A stretch of DNA of 64,000 nt from Streptomyces armeniacus (GCF_003355155.1 NZ_CP031320.1:1970369-2034368); one strand, 5' to 3'; numbered from the stretch's first letter, positions 54,408-61,834 are shown. Translations and numbers: made by a program. Notes: generated from the sequence alone by a model not told the origin.

Positions 54408-54995
54408 GTGTCCGGCGTCCGCTCGGTTTCCCGGGGTGCGAAAGGGGACACCCGGCAGGCGGACATCGAGCTCTTGGAACGCGTCGACGCCCTGCCACGC
54501 GGCGACAGCTCGCGCAGGGCGTACGCGGACGCCGCGACCGTCGAGCTGGTCTGCCACAGCGTGCTGGAGACGACGTACCTCCATCCCGCCGTACGCGCGC
54601 GGGTGGCCGACGCGGACACGATCGTCGCCCGGGGTGCCGACGCCCACGCCCGGATCGAGGCGCTGCTGGAGGAGTGGGAAAGCCGTGCCCTGGACGATCC
54701 CGGGTTCGACCGCATCCTGGACCAGCTCCTGCAGAAGGTGCGCCGCAGGCTGGCGAACCAGGAGGAACACCTCTTCCACCGGCTCCGCAACGCCTACCCC
54801 GCGGGAACCCTCAACGAACTGGGCACCGCGATCCGCCAGGCCCGGAAGCAGTGCATGGCGCAGGCGTACCCGTCCACGCCGGACGTCCCGGCGGCGCCCG
54901 GCCTCCCGGCATCCGACGACGGGCTTGTCAGCCGCACCCTCACGCTGTTCACCGAGCTGAGGCCCGTACGGGCGGAGCGGGGCCGGATGAGCTGA
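54408..54995 (+). CDS. Hemerythrin-like protein with degraded metal ligands
   Basis: 195 residues from GTG 54408. The sequence follows actinobacterial HHE-domain proteins along its length (ERVDALPRGD, TVELVCHSVLETTYLHPAVR, RGADAHARIEALL, NQEEHLFHRLRN, and a C-terminal HPSTPD-like AYPSTPDVPAAPGL). The first ligand His of the family (in TxDHxxV) reads DTRQADI here, and the His before xxxEExxLF reads Arg. With at least two ligands lost it probably cannot hold a di-iron site. It may be a pseudogene in progress or a metal-free relative. Confidence 0.6.
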   Translation: MSGVRSVSRGAKGDTRQADIELLERVDALPRGDSSRRAYADAATVELVCHSVLETTYLHPAVRARVADADTIVARGADAHARIEALLEEWESRALDDPGFDRILDQLLQKVRRRLANQEEHLFHRLRNAYPAGTLNELGTAIRQARKQCMAQAYPSTPDVPAAPGLPASDDGLVSRTLTLFTELRPVRAERGRMS

Positions 54996-55047
54996 GGCGC
55001 AGGGCGTCGCCCCGCGGCGGGGCAGCTCTGCCTCGGCACCGCCCTCA

Positions 55048-55190
55048 ACAGGGGACTGCGGCGAGCAGGCCCTGCTCCCCGCGGTCCGCGACGCGGACGG
55101 ACCCGGAGACACCGGTCATCGCCAACGGCTTCTCCTGCTCGACGCAGATCCGGGACGCGGGGACCGGACCCCTCCTGACCGGCGGGGCGT
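55048..55190 (+). pseudogene. C-terminal remnant of an FAD/Fe-S oxidoreductase
   Basis: One frame reads DCGEQALLPAVRDAD up to about 55095, and the next frame continues PETPVIANGFSCSTQI to about 55150. Together they match the end of actinobacterial FAD-linked oxidase/Fe-S proteins (CGExALLPAVRxA...VxADGFSCRTQI). A small frameshift separates the halves and the rest of the gene is gone. It is one of several gene remnants in this region. Confidence 0.6.
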
Positions 55191-55200
55191 TGGCGGCGGC

Positions 55201-55284
55201 GGCCCTGCGCATACGGCGGCCCTGCGCATACGGCGGCCCTGCGCATACGGCGGTCCGGCGCATACGGCGGTCCGGCGCTCCGGC
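55201..55284 (+). repeat. 17-bp tandem repeats
   Basis: Units GGCCCTGCGCATACGGC at 55201, 55218 and 55235, a variant GGTCCGGCGCATACGGC at 55252, and a shortened fifth copy at 55269. The unit is not a multiple of three, so it is non-coding. It sits just after the oxidoreductase remnant. The rest of 54996-55501 holds no recognisable gene. Confidence 0.9.
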
Positions 55285-55501
55285 GGGCCGACCCGTACGG
55301 GCCGTGCGACCCGTACACCGCGCACGCCCTTTACGTCCCGACGCAGCCTCGGCGGCGGGTGAGCCGCTGCACGGAGTGAGGTGAGCCGCACCGGGGGCGG
55401 TTATCGGCGCCGCAGGCATGGAACCCGGTCCTCAGCCTGGGCCGACGGTCCCACGAACAACCGGAGAGCCACGCACCGCTGTGGAGGGAAGGAACCGCCC
55501 G

Positions 55502-55726
55502 ATGGGCCACGACGACGGCAGGAAACCGCGTACGGCGGCGGAGGAGACCGGGGAAGAGGTACGCGAGGCCCTCACCTCGGTCGGTGAGGAGGAGCCCGAC
55601 GAGGAACGGTCCGGCGAGGCGGGCGACGCGCTGCGGCCGGACGAGCACGCGCAGGAGTGGGCCTACGGCGAACCGCCCGAGCGCGGCCCCGAGCGCAGCC
55701 CTGAGCGCAGCCCTGAGCGCCACTGA
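55502..55726 (+). CDS. Small hydrophilic acidic protein, unknown function
   Basis: 74 residues from ATG 55502, which follows GGAGGGAAGG; an upstream in-frame ATG at 55418 has no ribosome site. The protein is rich in Glu, Asp, Arg and Pro with no hydrophobic core, so it is probably disordered. It ends in an ERSPERSPER repeat made by a short DNA repeat (GAGCGCAGCCCT). No domain is recognised. It is monocistronic, upstream of the convergent Fpg gene. Confidence 0.6.
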   Translation: MGHDDGRKPRTAAEETGEEVREALTSVGEEEPDEERSGEAGDALRPDEHAQEWAYGEPPERGPERSPERSPERH

Positions 55727-55807
55727 GCCGCCACCCCTGAATCGGCTGGACGGAACGGGGCGTTGAGCCGCCGTCCCCGGCCGGTCCGGACCGTGGACCG
55801 CGTCGGT

Positions 55808-56605
55808 TCAGGCGGAAAGCCCTGAAGCCACGGACTGGCACCGCGGGCACCAGACCGTGCCGCGGCCCGCGACGCGGCCCCGGCGGAGCGGCCCGCCGCA
55901 CCGCGGGCAGGCAGGATCGGTGTCGTCGCGGTGGCCCGTGAGCCAGGACGGGCGGGACGGTACGCGGCCTGCCCGTACGGCGGAGCGCAGGACGCGCCGC
56001 ATGTCCCCGTACAGCCGCTGCCGTTCCGCGCCGGACAGCTCGCCGGCCCGGCGTGTGGGGGCCAGCCCGGAGCGCCACAGCACCTCGTCGGCCAGCAGGT
56101 TGCCGAGCCCCGCCAGGGCGGACTGGTTCGTCAGCAGCGACTTGATGCCACCGCGCCGGCCGTCGAGCACCGCGTCGAACTCGGCACGGCCGACCGTGGC
56201 CGCGTCGGGGCCCTGGCTCTCCAGGGTGCGCGCCACGCCGTCGTCGTCGGCGAGCCAGAGGCCCTTGAGCTTGCGCTGGTCCCGGTAGCGGAGCTGGCTG
56301 CCGCCGGTCACGGTGAACGCGACGCGGTCGTGCGGGTGCGGCGGGTCGTCGGCGTCGTGGCAGTCGAGCCGGCCGGTCATCCCGAAGTGCAGCAGTACGG
56401 TGGGGCCGTCGGTGCGCGCGAGCAGCCACTTCCCGTGCCGTTCGGGCTCGCGGAAGCGCCGCCCTTTCAGCTCGCGCCGCAGCCGCCGCCCGCTCACGTC
56501 CCGCAGGACACCGGCGTCGTACACCTCGACCCGCTCGATCCGTCTGCCACGCGCGCACGAGGCGAGGACCCGCCGGTACGCCTCCACGTCGGGCAGTTCA
56601 GGCAC
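55808..56605 (-). CDS. Fpg/Nei-family DNA glycosylase/AP lyase
   Basis: 265 residues. The catalytic N-terminus PELPDVEAY (Pro2 and Glu3) is intact, and LLHFGMTGRLDCHD near residue 70 is the conserved base-flipping region. The helix-two-turn-helix is LAGLGNLLADEVLWRSGLAP near 165, and the C-terminal zinc finger is CPRCGG...CPRCQ. It excises oxidised bases and cleaves the abasic site. Whether it prefers 8-oxoguanine (Fpg) or pyrimidines (Nei) is not decided. Its start overlaps the end of the preceding small gene by 8 bases. Confidence 0.92.
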   Translation of the reverse strand: MPELPDVEAYRRVLASCARGRRIERVEVYDAGVLRDVSGRRLRRELKGRRFREPERHGKWLLARTDGPTVLLHFGMTGRLDCHDADDPPHPHDRVAFTVTGGSQLRYRDQRKLKGLWLADDDGVARTLESQGPDAATVGRAEFDAVLDGRRGGIKSLLTNQSALAGLGNLLADEVLWRSGLAPTRRAGELSGAERQRLYGDMRRVLRSAVRAGRVPSRPSWLTGHRDDTDPACPRCGGPLRRGRVAGRGTVWCPRCQSVASGLSA

Positions 56606-56843
56606 TCGGCCCCGGGCCTCGTTCCTGCTCGCCGCCCGTCTCCTGCTCGCCGCCCGGCGGCTCCTCGCGTTCGCCCTTCGGGCCGCGGCCCCGCTCCGTA
56701 CGCGGGCCGCTCGGGCGGTACTGCGGGTCCCGCTCCAGTTCGGTCTTCGCGCGCTCGTTGGCGTCCGGCTCGCCCTGGTCCTCGTACTCGCGGCGCAACC
56801 GCTGGCGCTTCTGGTCGTACGCCTTGCTGCCCGGCTCCGGCAC
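56598..56843 (-). CDS. Small hydrophilic conserved-type protein, unknown function
   Basis: 81 residues from GTG 56843, chosen because GGAAGGAGG lies 8 bases upstream. It is charged and helical at the start (SKAYDQKRQRLRREYEDQGE) and Gly/Glu/Pro-rich and probably disordered at the end. No known domain or membrane segment. It overlaps the Fpg glycosylase start by 8 bases, so both are probably translated from one transcript. Confidence 0.65.
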   Translation of the reverse strand: MPEPGSKAYDQKRQRLRREYEDQGEPDANERAKTELERDPQYRPSGPRTERGRGPKGEREEPPGGEQETGGEQERGPGPSA

Positions 56844-57077
56844 CGTCACCGCCTCCTTCCAGGGACGTTCACCGCTACCGCGTTTCCCCCGCCCGTCCGT
56901 GCAAACGTGCAAACGTGCAAACGGGGACCGCGGCCGCGTACGACGCCGAACGACGCGATGAGGACGACATTGCCGGTTTTGGGTCACAGTAAGGTCACTT
57001 TGACTGCTTTCAGGTAGAGGGGCGGTCACCTCGTAATACCGTCAGGCCCCTCAACCCGCCACTCTGGAGAGGCTCCT

Positions 57078-57530
57078 GTGAAGCTGCTGAGTAAGTCCAC
57101 CGCCGTCGTCCTCGGTGCCCTGGCCCTGGCCGTCGTGCCCGCCACCGCCGCCTCGGCGACCGAACCGTTCAAGAACTGCACCGCCGCGTACAAGGCCGGT
57201 TACTCGCACATCCCCGAGAGCGACCCGCACTACGGCCCGCACCTCGACCGCGACAAGGACGGAATCGGCTGCGACGCGCCGCCGAAGGACTTCGTGGCGA
57301 AGGATCCGGCGAAGGACAAGGACGAACCCGAAGCGCCCGCGGACGAGGGCAGCGAGAACACCGACGGCGATGACGCGGCCGCGGCCCCGGCCACCTCCAC
57401 GGAGGACAAGGAGCTGGCGGAGACCGGCGGCGACGACACCACGGCCTACCTCACGGCCGGTGGCGCGGCCGTGCTCCTGGCCGGTGGCGGCCTGGTCGTC
57501 GTGAACCGCAGGCGCCGCTCTTCCAACTGA
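57078..57530 (+). CDS. Excalibur-domain cell-wall protein with sortase signal
   Basis: 150 residues from GTG 57078. Residues 1-28 are a secretion signal ending ASA. An Excalibur domain follows, with Cys34 and Cys65 and the calcium-type loop DRDKDGIGCD at 57-66. After an acidic Asp/Glu/Ala linker come the sortase motif LAETG at 113-117, a hydrophobic stretch and the RRRR tail. LAxTG is the form used by class E sortases of Streptomyces, so the protein should be fixed to peptidoglycan. The surface role is unknown. A strong terminator follows. Confidence 0.9.
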   Translation: MKLLSKSTAVVLGALALAVVPATAASATEPFKNCTAAYKAGYSHIPESDPHYGPHLDRDKDGIGCDAPPKDFVAKDPAKDKDEPEAPADEGSENTDGDDAAAAPATSTEDKELAETGGDDTTAYLTAGGAAVLLAGGGLVVVNRRRRSSN

Positions 57531-57541
57531 CCTCCGCAGAG

Positions 57542-57570
57542 AGCCCGGACCCTCCCCAAGGTCCGGGCTT
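57542..57570 (+). terminator. Intrinsic terminator of the Excalibur gene
   Basis: AGCCCGGACC and GGTCCGGGCT form a perfect 10-bp stem with an 8-base loop, 12 bases after the stop codon. Only a short T stretch follows, as is common in Streptomyces. Confidence 0.8.
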
Positions 57571-57844
57571 ACGCATGTCCGGGCCAGAGCGGGCCAGCAA
57601 GAGCAGGCCAGGAAGAGGGCCGGTCTGCGCGAGGGCACCTCGCTGCGCAGGGAGGACGACCGCCTGGCCCTGGGCGGCACCGCGGCGGGCGCCGTGCTCT
57701 TCCGCCGGGGCACGTGCCCCGACTCGCCGCCGTACGCCCCTCGTACGGGAGCTCCGGCTGCCGGCCGCGTCCTGCGGCGCGGCCGGTCGTGAACCGGCCG
57801 TGGACCGCGGTCCGTTCCGAAGCCGCCCTGAAACCGCTCTCGTT
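57571..57844. other. Spacer without a recognisable gene
   Basis: Several overlapping open frames exist on both strands, but none has a ribosome site or a recognised domain. It probably holds only the upstream part of the LPMO promoter region. Confidence 0.5.
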
Positions 57845-57845
57845 A

Positions 57846-57900
57846 CTGGTCTGGACATGACCAAATCGGGCGGCTAGCTTCGTAGTTGGTCTGGACCAGA
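57846..57900 (+). promoter_or_regulatory. Two dre-like repeats before the LPMO gene
   Basis: CTGGTCTGGACATGACC (from 57846) and TTGGTCTGGACCAGA (57886-57900) repeat TGGTCTGGAC. The second is a near-perfect palindrome TGGTCT-GGACCA, matching the DasR-responsive element and the direct repeats of Streptomyces chitinase promoters. Control by N-acetylglucosamine/chitin signals is expected. Confidence 0.65.
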
Positions 57901-57951
57901 GCACTGCTTTCCCCACGCGCACGCCCCCCACCCACGACTGGAGCGAGCAGC

Positions 57952-58542
57952 ATGCGCAAGAGACTCCTCACGGTACTGGCCGCCACAGGTCTCGCAGGCG
58001 CGAGCGTCTTCGTCACCACCGGCCCCGCACAGGCCCACGGTTACGTCTCCGACCCCACCAGCCGCCAGGCGTTCTGCGGCAACGGCACCGTGTCCGACTG
58101 CGGTCCCATCCAGCACGAGCCGCAGAGCGTCGAGGGTCCCATCGGATTCCCGGAGGCGGGCCCCGAGGACGGGCAGATCTGCGCGGGCGGCAACGAGGCC
58201 TTCGCGCCCCTCGACGACCCGCGCGGCGGCGCGTGGCCCACCACCAAACTGACCGCGGGCGCCGAGCACACCTTCACCTGGACGCACACGGCGCGCCACG
58301 CGACCGTCGACTACCGGTACTACGTCACCAAGGACGGCTGGGATCCGGGCTCCGAACTCACCCGCGCTGACCTGGAGCCGGAGCCGTTCCTGACGGTGCC
58401 GATGGACGGGGAGCTCCCGGACATGAAGGAGAGCCACGCCGGGAAGCTGCCGGACAAGTCCGGGCGCCATCTGATCCTGGCCGTGTGGAACAACGTGGAC
58501 ACTCCCACCGCCTGGTACGCCTGCTCCGACGTGGAGTTCTAG
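57952..58542 (+). CDS. AA10 lytic polysaccharide monooxygenase (chitin-binding)
   Basis: 196 residues from ATG 57952. A signal peptide ends AQA before His29, which becomes the N-terminal residue of the mature enzyme and the first ligand of the copper histidine brace. The second brace residue is His116 in TWTHTARHATVDY. VDYRYYVTKDGWDP and AVWNNVDTPTAWYACSDVEF are typical AA10 sequence. It is a single-domain enzyme without an extra binding module. It cleaves crystalline chitin or cellulose oxidatively outside the cell. Upstream dre-like repeats point to chitin. Confidence 0.93.
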   Translation: MRKRLLTVLAATGLAGASVFVTTGPAQAHGYVSDPTSRQAFCGNGTVSDCGPIQHEPQSVEGPIGFPEAGPEDGQICAGGNEAFAPLDDPRGGAWPTTKLTAGAEHTFTWTHTARHATVDYRYYVTKDGWDPGSELTRADLEPEPFLTVPMDGELPDMKESHAGKLPDKSGRHLILAVWNNVDTPTAWYACSDVEF

Positions 58543-58569
58543 CCGACGCGGAGTTCCAGCTTGGTGTCC

Positions 58570-58595
58570 GCCTGCGGGGTGTCCGCCCCGCAGGC
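58570..58595 (+). terminator. Hairpin after the LPMO gene
   Basis: GCCTGCGGGG and CCCCGCAGGC form a perfect 10-bp stem with a 6-base loop, 28 bases after the LPMO stop codon. The sequence from here to 58849 contains no other recognisable feature. Confidence 0.6.
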
Positions 58596-58849
58596 GCTGG
58601 CTTCCGTGACGCCGTACGCCGGGTGTCCTCCTGGCACGCGGTGATCGCGATCGCCCACCGCATCTCCCCGGTGGCCGACCGCAGCAACATGCAAGCGTTC
58701 GCAGCATGCTGCGGCTGAGTTCCGTTCCGCTGCTCCGCTGTTGTTCGCTGTGACGGCGCCTCGTCGGCGTCGCAGGCCGCACGTCAGAAGCCTGATGCGG
58801 GCGACCGGTGGCGCCGGTGAAGGACATCAAGAAGGGGAGAAGAAGCACC

Positions 58850-59164
58850 ATGAGCAGCATTGCCGACCAGCTCAACGAGTCCGCCGAGCTCGCCGCCGTG
58901 GACATCCACTTCGACGTCGTCGGCAACGAGAAGGTCACCCTCACGCGGCGCGCTGCACGCTGCACGCTGGACGCGGCGCGCGCCGCCGCCGGCGCGGGGC
59001 TGCTCCTCCCCGGCAACGGCCGCCGGCGCGGCGCGGCCAGCCTGTTCCTCGGCCTGAGCAACGTGGCCCACCCGGCCGTCGCGGGCCCGCTCTCCGTGGT
59101 GAAGAGAGCGCCGTACTCAATGCGGCCGTGGTCTGCGAATCGGGAGGCGCGTCGGCGAGCATGA
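58850..59164 (+). CDS. Hypothetical protein with a foreign or broken C-terminus
   Basis: 104 residues from ATG 58850, with AAGGGGAG upstream. The first half (SSIADQLNESAELAAVDIHF and following) is unrecognised. The last 25 residues are the antisense of the regulator remnant on the other strand, so the natural 3' end is probably lost at about 59100. It may be a truncated gene placed next to another truncated gene by rearrangement or misassembly. Confidence 0.4.
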   Translation: MSSIADQLNESAELAAVDIHFDVVGNEKVTLTRRAARCTLDAARAAAGAGLLLPGNGRRRGAASLFLGLSNVAHPAVAGPLSVVKRAPYSMRPWSANREARRRA

Positions 59165-59609
59165 TGGAGCGAAGACGGATACCTCGGCCCAGGAAGTCCA
59201 GCACGAGCGGGCGGACGTAGGAAATGTACCGGGAAGAGTATTCCTTATAGGGGGCAAGGCAGAGCACTTCCTTCGTGGTGCCAAATGCCCAGTCGGTTAT
59301 GCGGGCGCGGATTTCCTCCGGTTCTGTGCTGCGATCCACGCCTTCCGTGAAGGCGGCGGGGGTGCTCTGTTCCGTACGCAGCGAGGCCAGCAGTGCCTTG
59401 ACGCGGGTGATCGAGAAGATCTGTTCCTGCAGGGCGCGGAGCCGCTCATCGGTCAACCGGGTGACGGCACTCTCCGGATCAGCCGCCGTCAGCCGACCGG
59501 GCTGCTTTCCCAGACAAGGGCCACGCGGCGCAGCCCGGCGTACATGCGCAACGGCCGCCTCAGCAGCTATCCCGAGATACTCCCCAAAACGCATCTCGTT
59601 CTCCCGCAT
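59105..59609 (-). pseudogene. LuxR/TrmB-like regulator fragment, frameshifted and truncated
   Basis: The frame from about 59496 leftward reads GRLTAADPESAVTRLTDERL and ...EVLCLAPYKEYSSRYISYVR, resembling the sensor part of LuxR-type regulators with TrmB-like N-termini. The expected preceding sequence MYAGLRRVALVWESSP is present one frame away, and the switch is at about 59497-59503 in a CCCGG run. Homology stops near 59105, so the C-terminal DNA-binding domain is missing. The frameshift or truncation could be biological or an assembly error, because the region adjoins adapter-like sequence. Confidence 0.55.
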
Positions 59610-59778
59610 GTGACACCTCAGCGCGATTGTGCGATTGCTGCCGGTCCTGGTAGGGCTCCGCCACCCGGTGGATTCTTATCACGGGGTGAATCGCACCCGT
59701 TCAATCCCCCGGCGGAGTTCCACGATCCTGCCCCAAGCAGTCGGCGTAAAAGGGACTGCAAACTCGTAGCCAGAGAAA

Positions 59779-59816
59779 GCTCGCTGCCGCCCGGGAAGGA
59801 CCGGGCGGCAGCGAGC
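59779..59816 (-). terminator. Strong hairpin terminator
   Basis: GCTCGCTGCCGCCCGG and its exact inverse form a 16-bp stem with a 6-base loop. On the minus strand it is followed by TTTCTCT, so it ends a leftward transcript, presumably the one whose frame stops at 59827. Confidence 0.8.
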
Positions 59817-59826
59817 GGTACAGCTG

Positions 59827-60150
59827 TCAGCCAGCTGGCGGGGGAGGAGGCGGAGCGGGCGCCTCGGGCGCGGGGGCTGCGTCCCCTGCCCCCCCCCCCT
59901 CCTGCGCCGCTCCCGCCTCCGCTGCGGCCGGGGCTTCCGCGTCGGCCCCGGCCCCGCTGGCCCGGTGCGCGGCGGCGGCGTCGGGGGCGGCGGACGCGGA
60001 CGCGGACCGGGCGGGCGGCGCCGGACCGCCGTCCGGGGGCGGCAGCGCGGACGGCGACGGACAGCAGGGCCGTACGGGCGGCGGTACGGGCAGCGGGCCG
60101 ACGCTCGGCGAACTGGACGCGCTCGTAGGGCAGTCGCGGGAAGCGGGCAT
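59827..60150 (-). CDS. Pro/Ala-rich reading frame of uncertain status
   Basis: 107 codons from ATG 60150 to a stop 11 bases before a strong terminator. The product is low-complexity Pro/Ala/Gly with a PPPPPPAG end and contains a homopolymer run of 11 C (59889-59899). No ribosome site precedes the ATG, and the frame may continue upstream into adapter-like sequence. It is probably the C-terminal tail of a larger gene whose 5' part is missing from this assembly. The terminator is the main argument that a real gene ends here. Confidence 0.35.
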   Translation of the reverse strand: MPASRDCPTSASSSPSVGPLPVPPPVRPCCPSPSALPPPDGGPAPPARSASASAAPDAAAAHRASGAGADAEAPAAAEAGAAQEGGGAGDAAPAPEAPAPPPPPPAG

Positions 60151-60163
60151 GTAGTTGTCTCGT

Positions 60164-61834
60164 TCATGCGCGAGGTTGGTGTCTGTTTTTAAGCGCCCAC
60201 CGCGATCTACACTGAGGCCTTCGTCGGCAGCGTCCGATGTGTAATGTGTAGCAGAGACAGTCGCGCGCCAGCCCGCGCAGGAAGCGCATCTTCGGGTCGG
60301 CCGTGTCTCGCGGGTCGCCAGGCCCCGGCCCCAGCACGACCGGCCCCCGGTGGGCCAGCGCGGCCTCCCGTACGCCCGGCAGGTCGTAGCGGCGTACGGT
60401 CACCTCGAAGCCGCACACCCGCAGCAGGTGCGCGAGCATCGATGTGAACGTGTCCTCGCCGTCCACCACGTACGCGTGCCCGTGCGGTTCCTCCGCCGGG
60501 CTCTGCATCCGCAGCCAGAACGGCGCCAGCCCCGCCCGCCGCGACTCCAGTGCCGCCTGCACCCGCGGGTCGGCGGCGAGCCGCGGCCGCGCGCCCCGCC
60601 TGCGTACGGGCGCCCCGCGCACACCCAGCGCGGTCAGTACGCCCGCGGCCTTGGCGTGGGTCTCGGCGACCTCGGCGGCCGGGTCGGAGGCCCGTACGAG
60701 CGTGGCCCCGACGGGAACGCGCAGCCTGCCGGTGGCGGCGTCGACGTCGGCCGTCCTGATGAGGATCGGTGAGTCGAGGGTCTGTGTACGGCCGTCCGCG
60801 GAGCGCCCGAGGAGGGCCAGCGCGCCCGCGTAGTAGCCGCGGCCGCGCGGCTCGTGGCGGCGGATGACGCGGCAGGCGTTCTCGACCGGGGAGCCGGTGA
60901 CGGTGGCCGCGAACATGGTCTCGCGCAGTACGTCGCGCACGTCCAGCGTGCTCTGGCCGCGCAGCTCGTACTCGGTGTGCGCGAGGTGCGCCATCTCCTT
61001 GAGCCGGGGCCCGACGACGACGCCGCCGCGGTCGCCGATGACGCTCATCATCTTGAGCTCCTCGTCCACGACCATGGACAGCTCCTCGGTCTCCTTCCGG
61101 TCGCCGAGGAACTCCAGCAGGCCGTCCGCCGTGGGGCCCTCCGGCGGGTAGCGGTAGGTGCCGCTGATGGGGTTCATGACGACGGTGCCGCCGCTCATCC
61201 GCACGTGCACCTCCGGGCTGGCGCCCACCAGCACGCGGTCCCCGGTGTGCACGACGAACGTCCAGTACGCGCCCTGCTCCCCGCTGAGCAGCCGCCGGAA
61301 CAGCGCGAGCGCGTCGGCGCGGGAGAAGCCGTGGACGACGCCCTCGAAGTCGCGCCGGATCACGAAGTTGGCGCCCTCGCCGGTGCCGATCTCGTCCCGT
61401 ACGACCTGCCGCACGATGTCCTCGTACGCGCTGTCGCCGATGTCGAAGGCGCCGTCCGACACCTCGACCGGATGCCGCGGCAGGGCGTCCAGCAGTGCGT
61501 CGAGGGGCAGTTCGCGCACCTCGTCGGGGACGAGGACGGACAGCGGGGCGCCGTCGTCGTGTGCGGCGAAGCCGCGTTCGGCGATCTGCCGGTACGGCAC
61601 GAGGGCGAGCGCGCCCGCGGCGGGTACGGGCAGCTCGGCGAGCGTACGTACCTCCCGTACGGGCCCGGTCAGCAGCTCGACGGTGGCGTGGTCGCGGCCG
61701 GGCGTACGGCGCCGCAGCAGGGCGAACGGCGGGGCGCCGGGCCGCAGCAGCTCGTCGAGGCTGAACGGCTGCCGGGGACTGGACGGTTCGTGCGGATGCG
61801 GGTGAGAGTGCGGGGCGGAGGGTGCGTCGGACAT
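60164..61834 (-). CDS. Anthranilate synthase, fused TrpE-TrpG type, artificially truncated
   Basis: 556 codons as read, of which 525 are native. Residues about 25-430 form the chorismate-binding TrpE-like domain (GEGANFVIRRDFEG, MNPISGTYRYPPEGP, GPRLKEMAHLAHTEYELRGQ, VTGSPVENACRVI). A glutamine amidotransferase domain starts near 455 (YVVDGEDTFTSMLAHLLRV) but stops after LGPGPGDPRDT...GLARD, before the catalytic Cys region (GVCLGHQ). The last 31 codons are adapter-like sequence (60164-60260), so the loss is probably an assembly artefact. It makes anthranilate from chorismate and glutamine for tryptophan or a secondary metabolite, and is controlled by the trp attenuator upstream. Confidence 0.88.
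   Translation of the reverse strand: MSDAPSAPHSHPHPHEPSSPRQPFSLDELLRPGAPPFALLRRRTPGRDHATVELLTGPVREVRTLAELPVPAAGALALVPYRQIAERGFAAHDDGAPLSVLVPDEVRELPLDALLDALPRHPVEVSDGAFDIGDSAYEDIVRQVVRDEIGTGEGANFVIRRDFEGVVHGFSRADALALFRRLLSGEQGAYWTFVVHTGDRVLVGASPEVHVRMSGGTVVMNPISGTYRYPPEGPTADGLLEFLGDRKETEELSMVVDEELKMMSVIGDRGGVVVGPRLKEMAHLAHTEYELRGQSTLDVRDVLRETMFAATVTGSPVENACRVIRRHEPRGRGYYAGALALLGRSADGRTQTLDSPILIRTADVDAATGRLRVPVGATLVRASDPAAEVAETHAKAAGVLTALGVRGAPVRRRGARPRLAADPRVQAALESRRAGLAPFWLRMQSPAEEPHGHAYVVDGEDTFTSMLAHLLRVCGFEVTVRRYDLPGVREAALAHRGPVVLGPGPGDPRDTADPKMRFLRGLARDCLCYTLHIGRCRRRPQCRSRWALKNRHQPRA
60185..60260. other. Probable Illumina Nextera adapter sequence left in the assembly
   Basis: Read on the plus strand: GCGCCCACCGCGATCTACAC (adapter GCGACCACCGAGATCTACAC), then 8 bases TGAGGCCT in the index position (60213-60220), then TCGTCGGCAGCGTC (60221-60234, exact), then a disturbed mosaic end finishing in AGAGACAG (60253-60260). 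Preceding TTTTT fits the read-through tail. Homology of the anthranilate synthase begins exactly at 60260/60261. This layout is that of a Nextera P5 adapter, not of bacterial DNA. Confidence 0.85.

Noticed and set aside
58850-59164. Possible RiPP precursor with a leader-like N-terminus
   Set aside because: No modifying-enzyme genes are nearby and the C-terminus is antisense of another gene, so there is no support for a peptide product.
60164-61834. Natural truncation of anthranilate synthase giving an ammonia-dependent enzyme
   Set aside because: The new C-terminus is encoded by adapter-like sequence, so a technical cause is far more likely.
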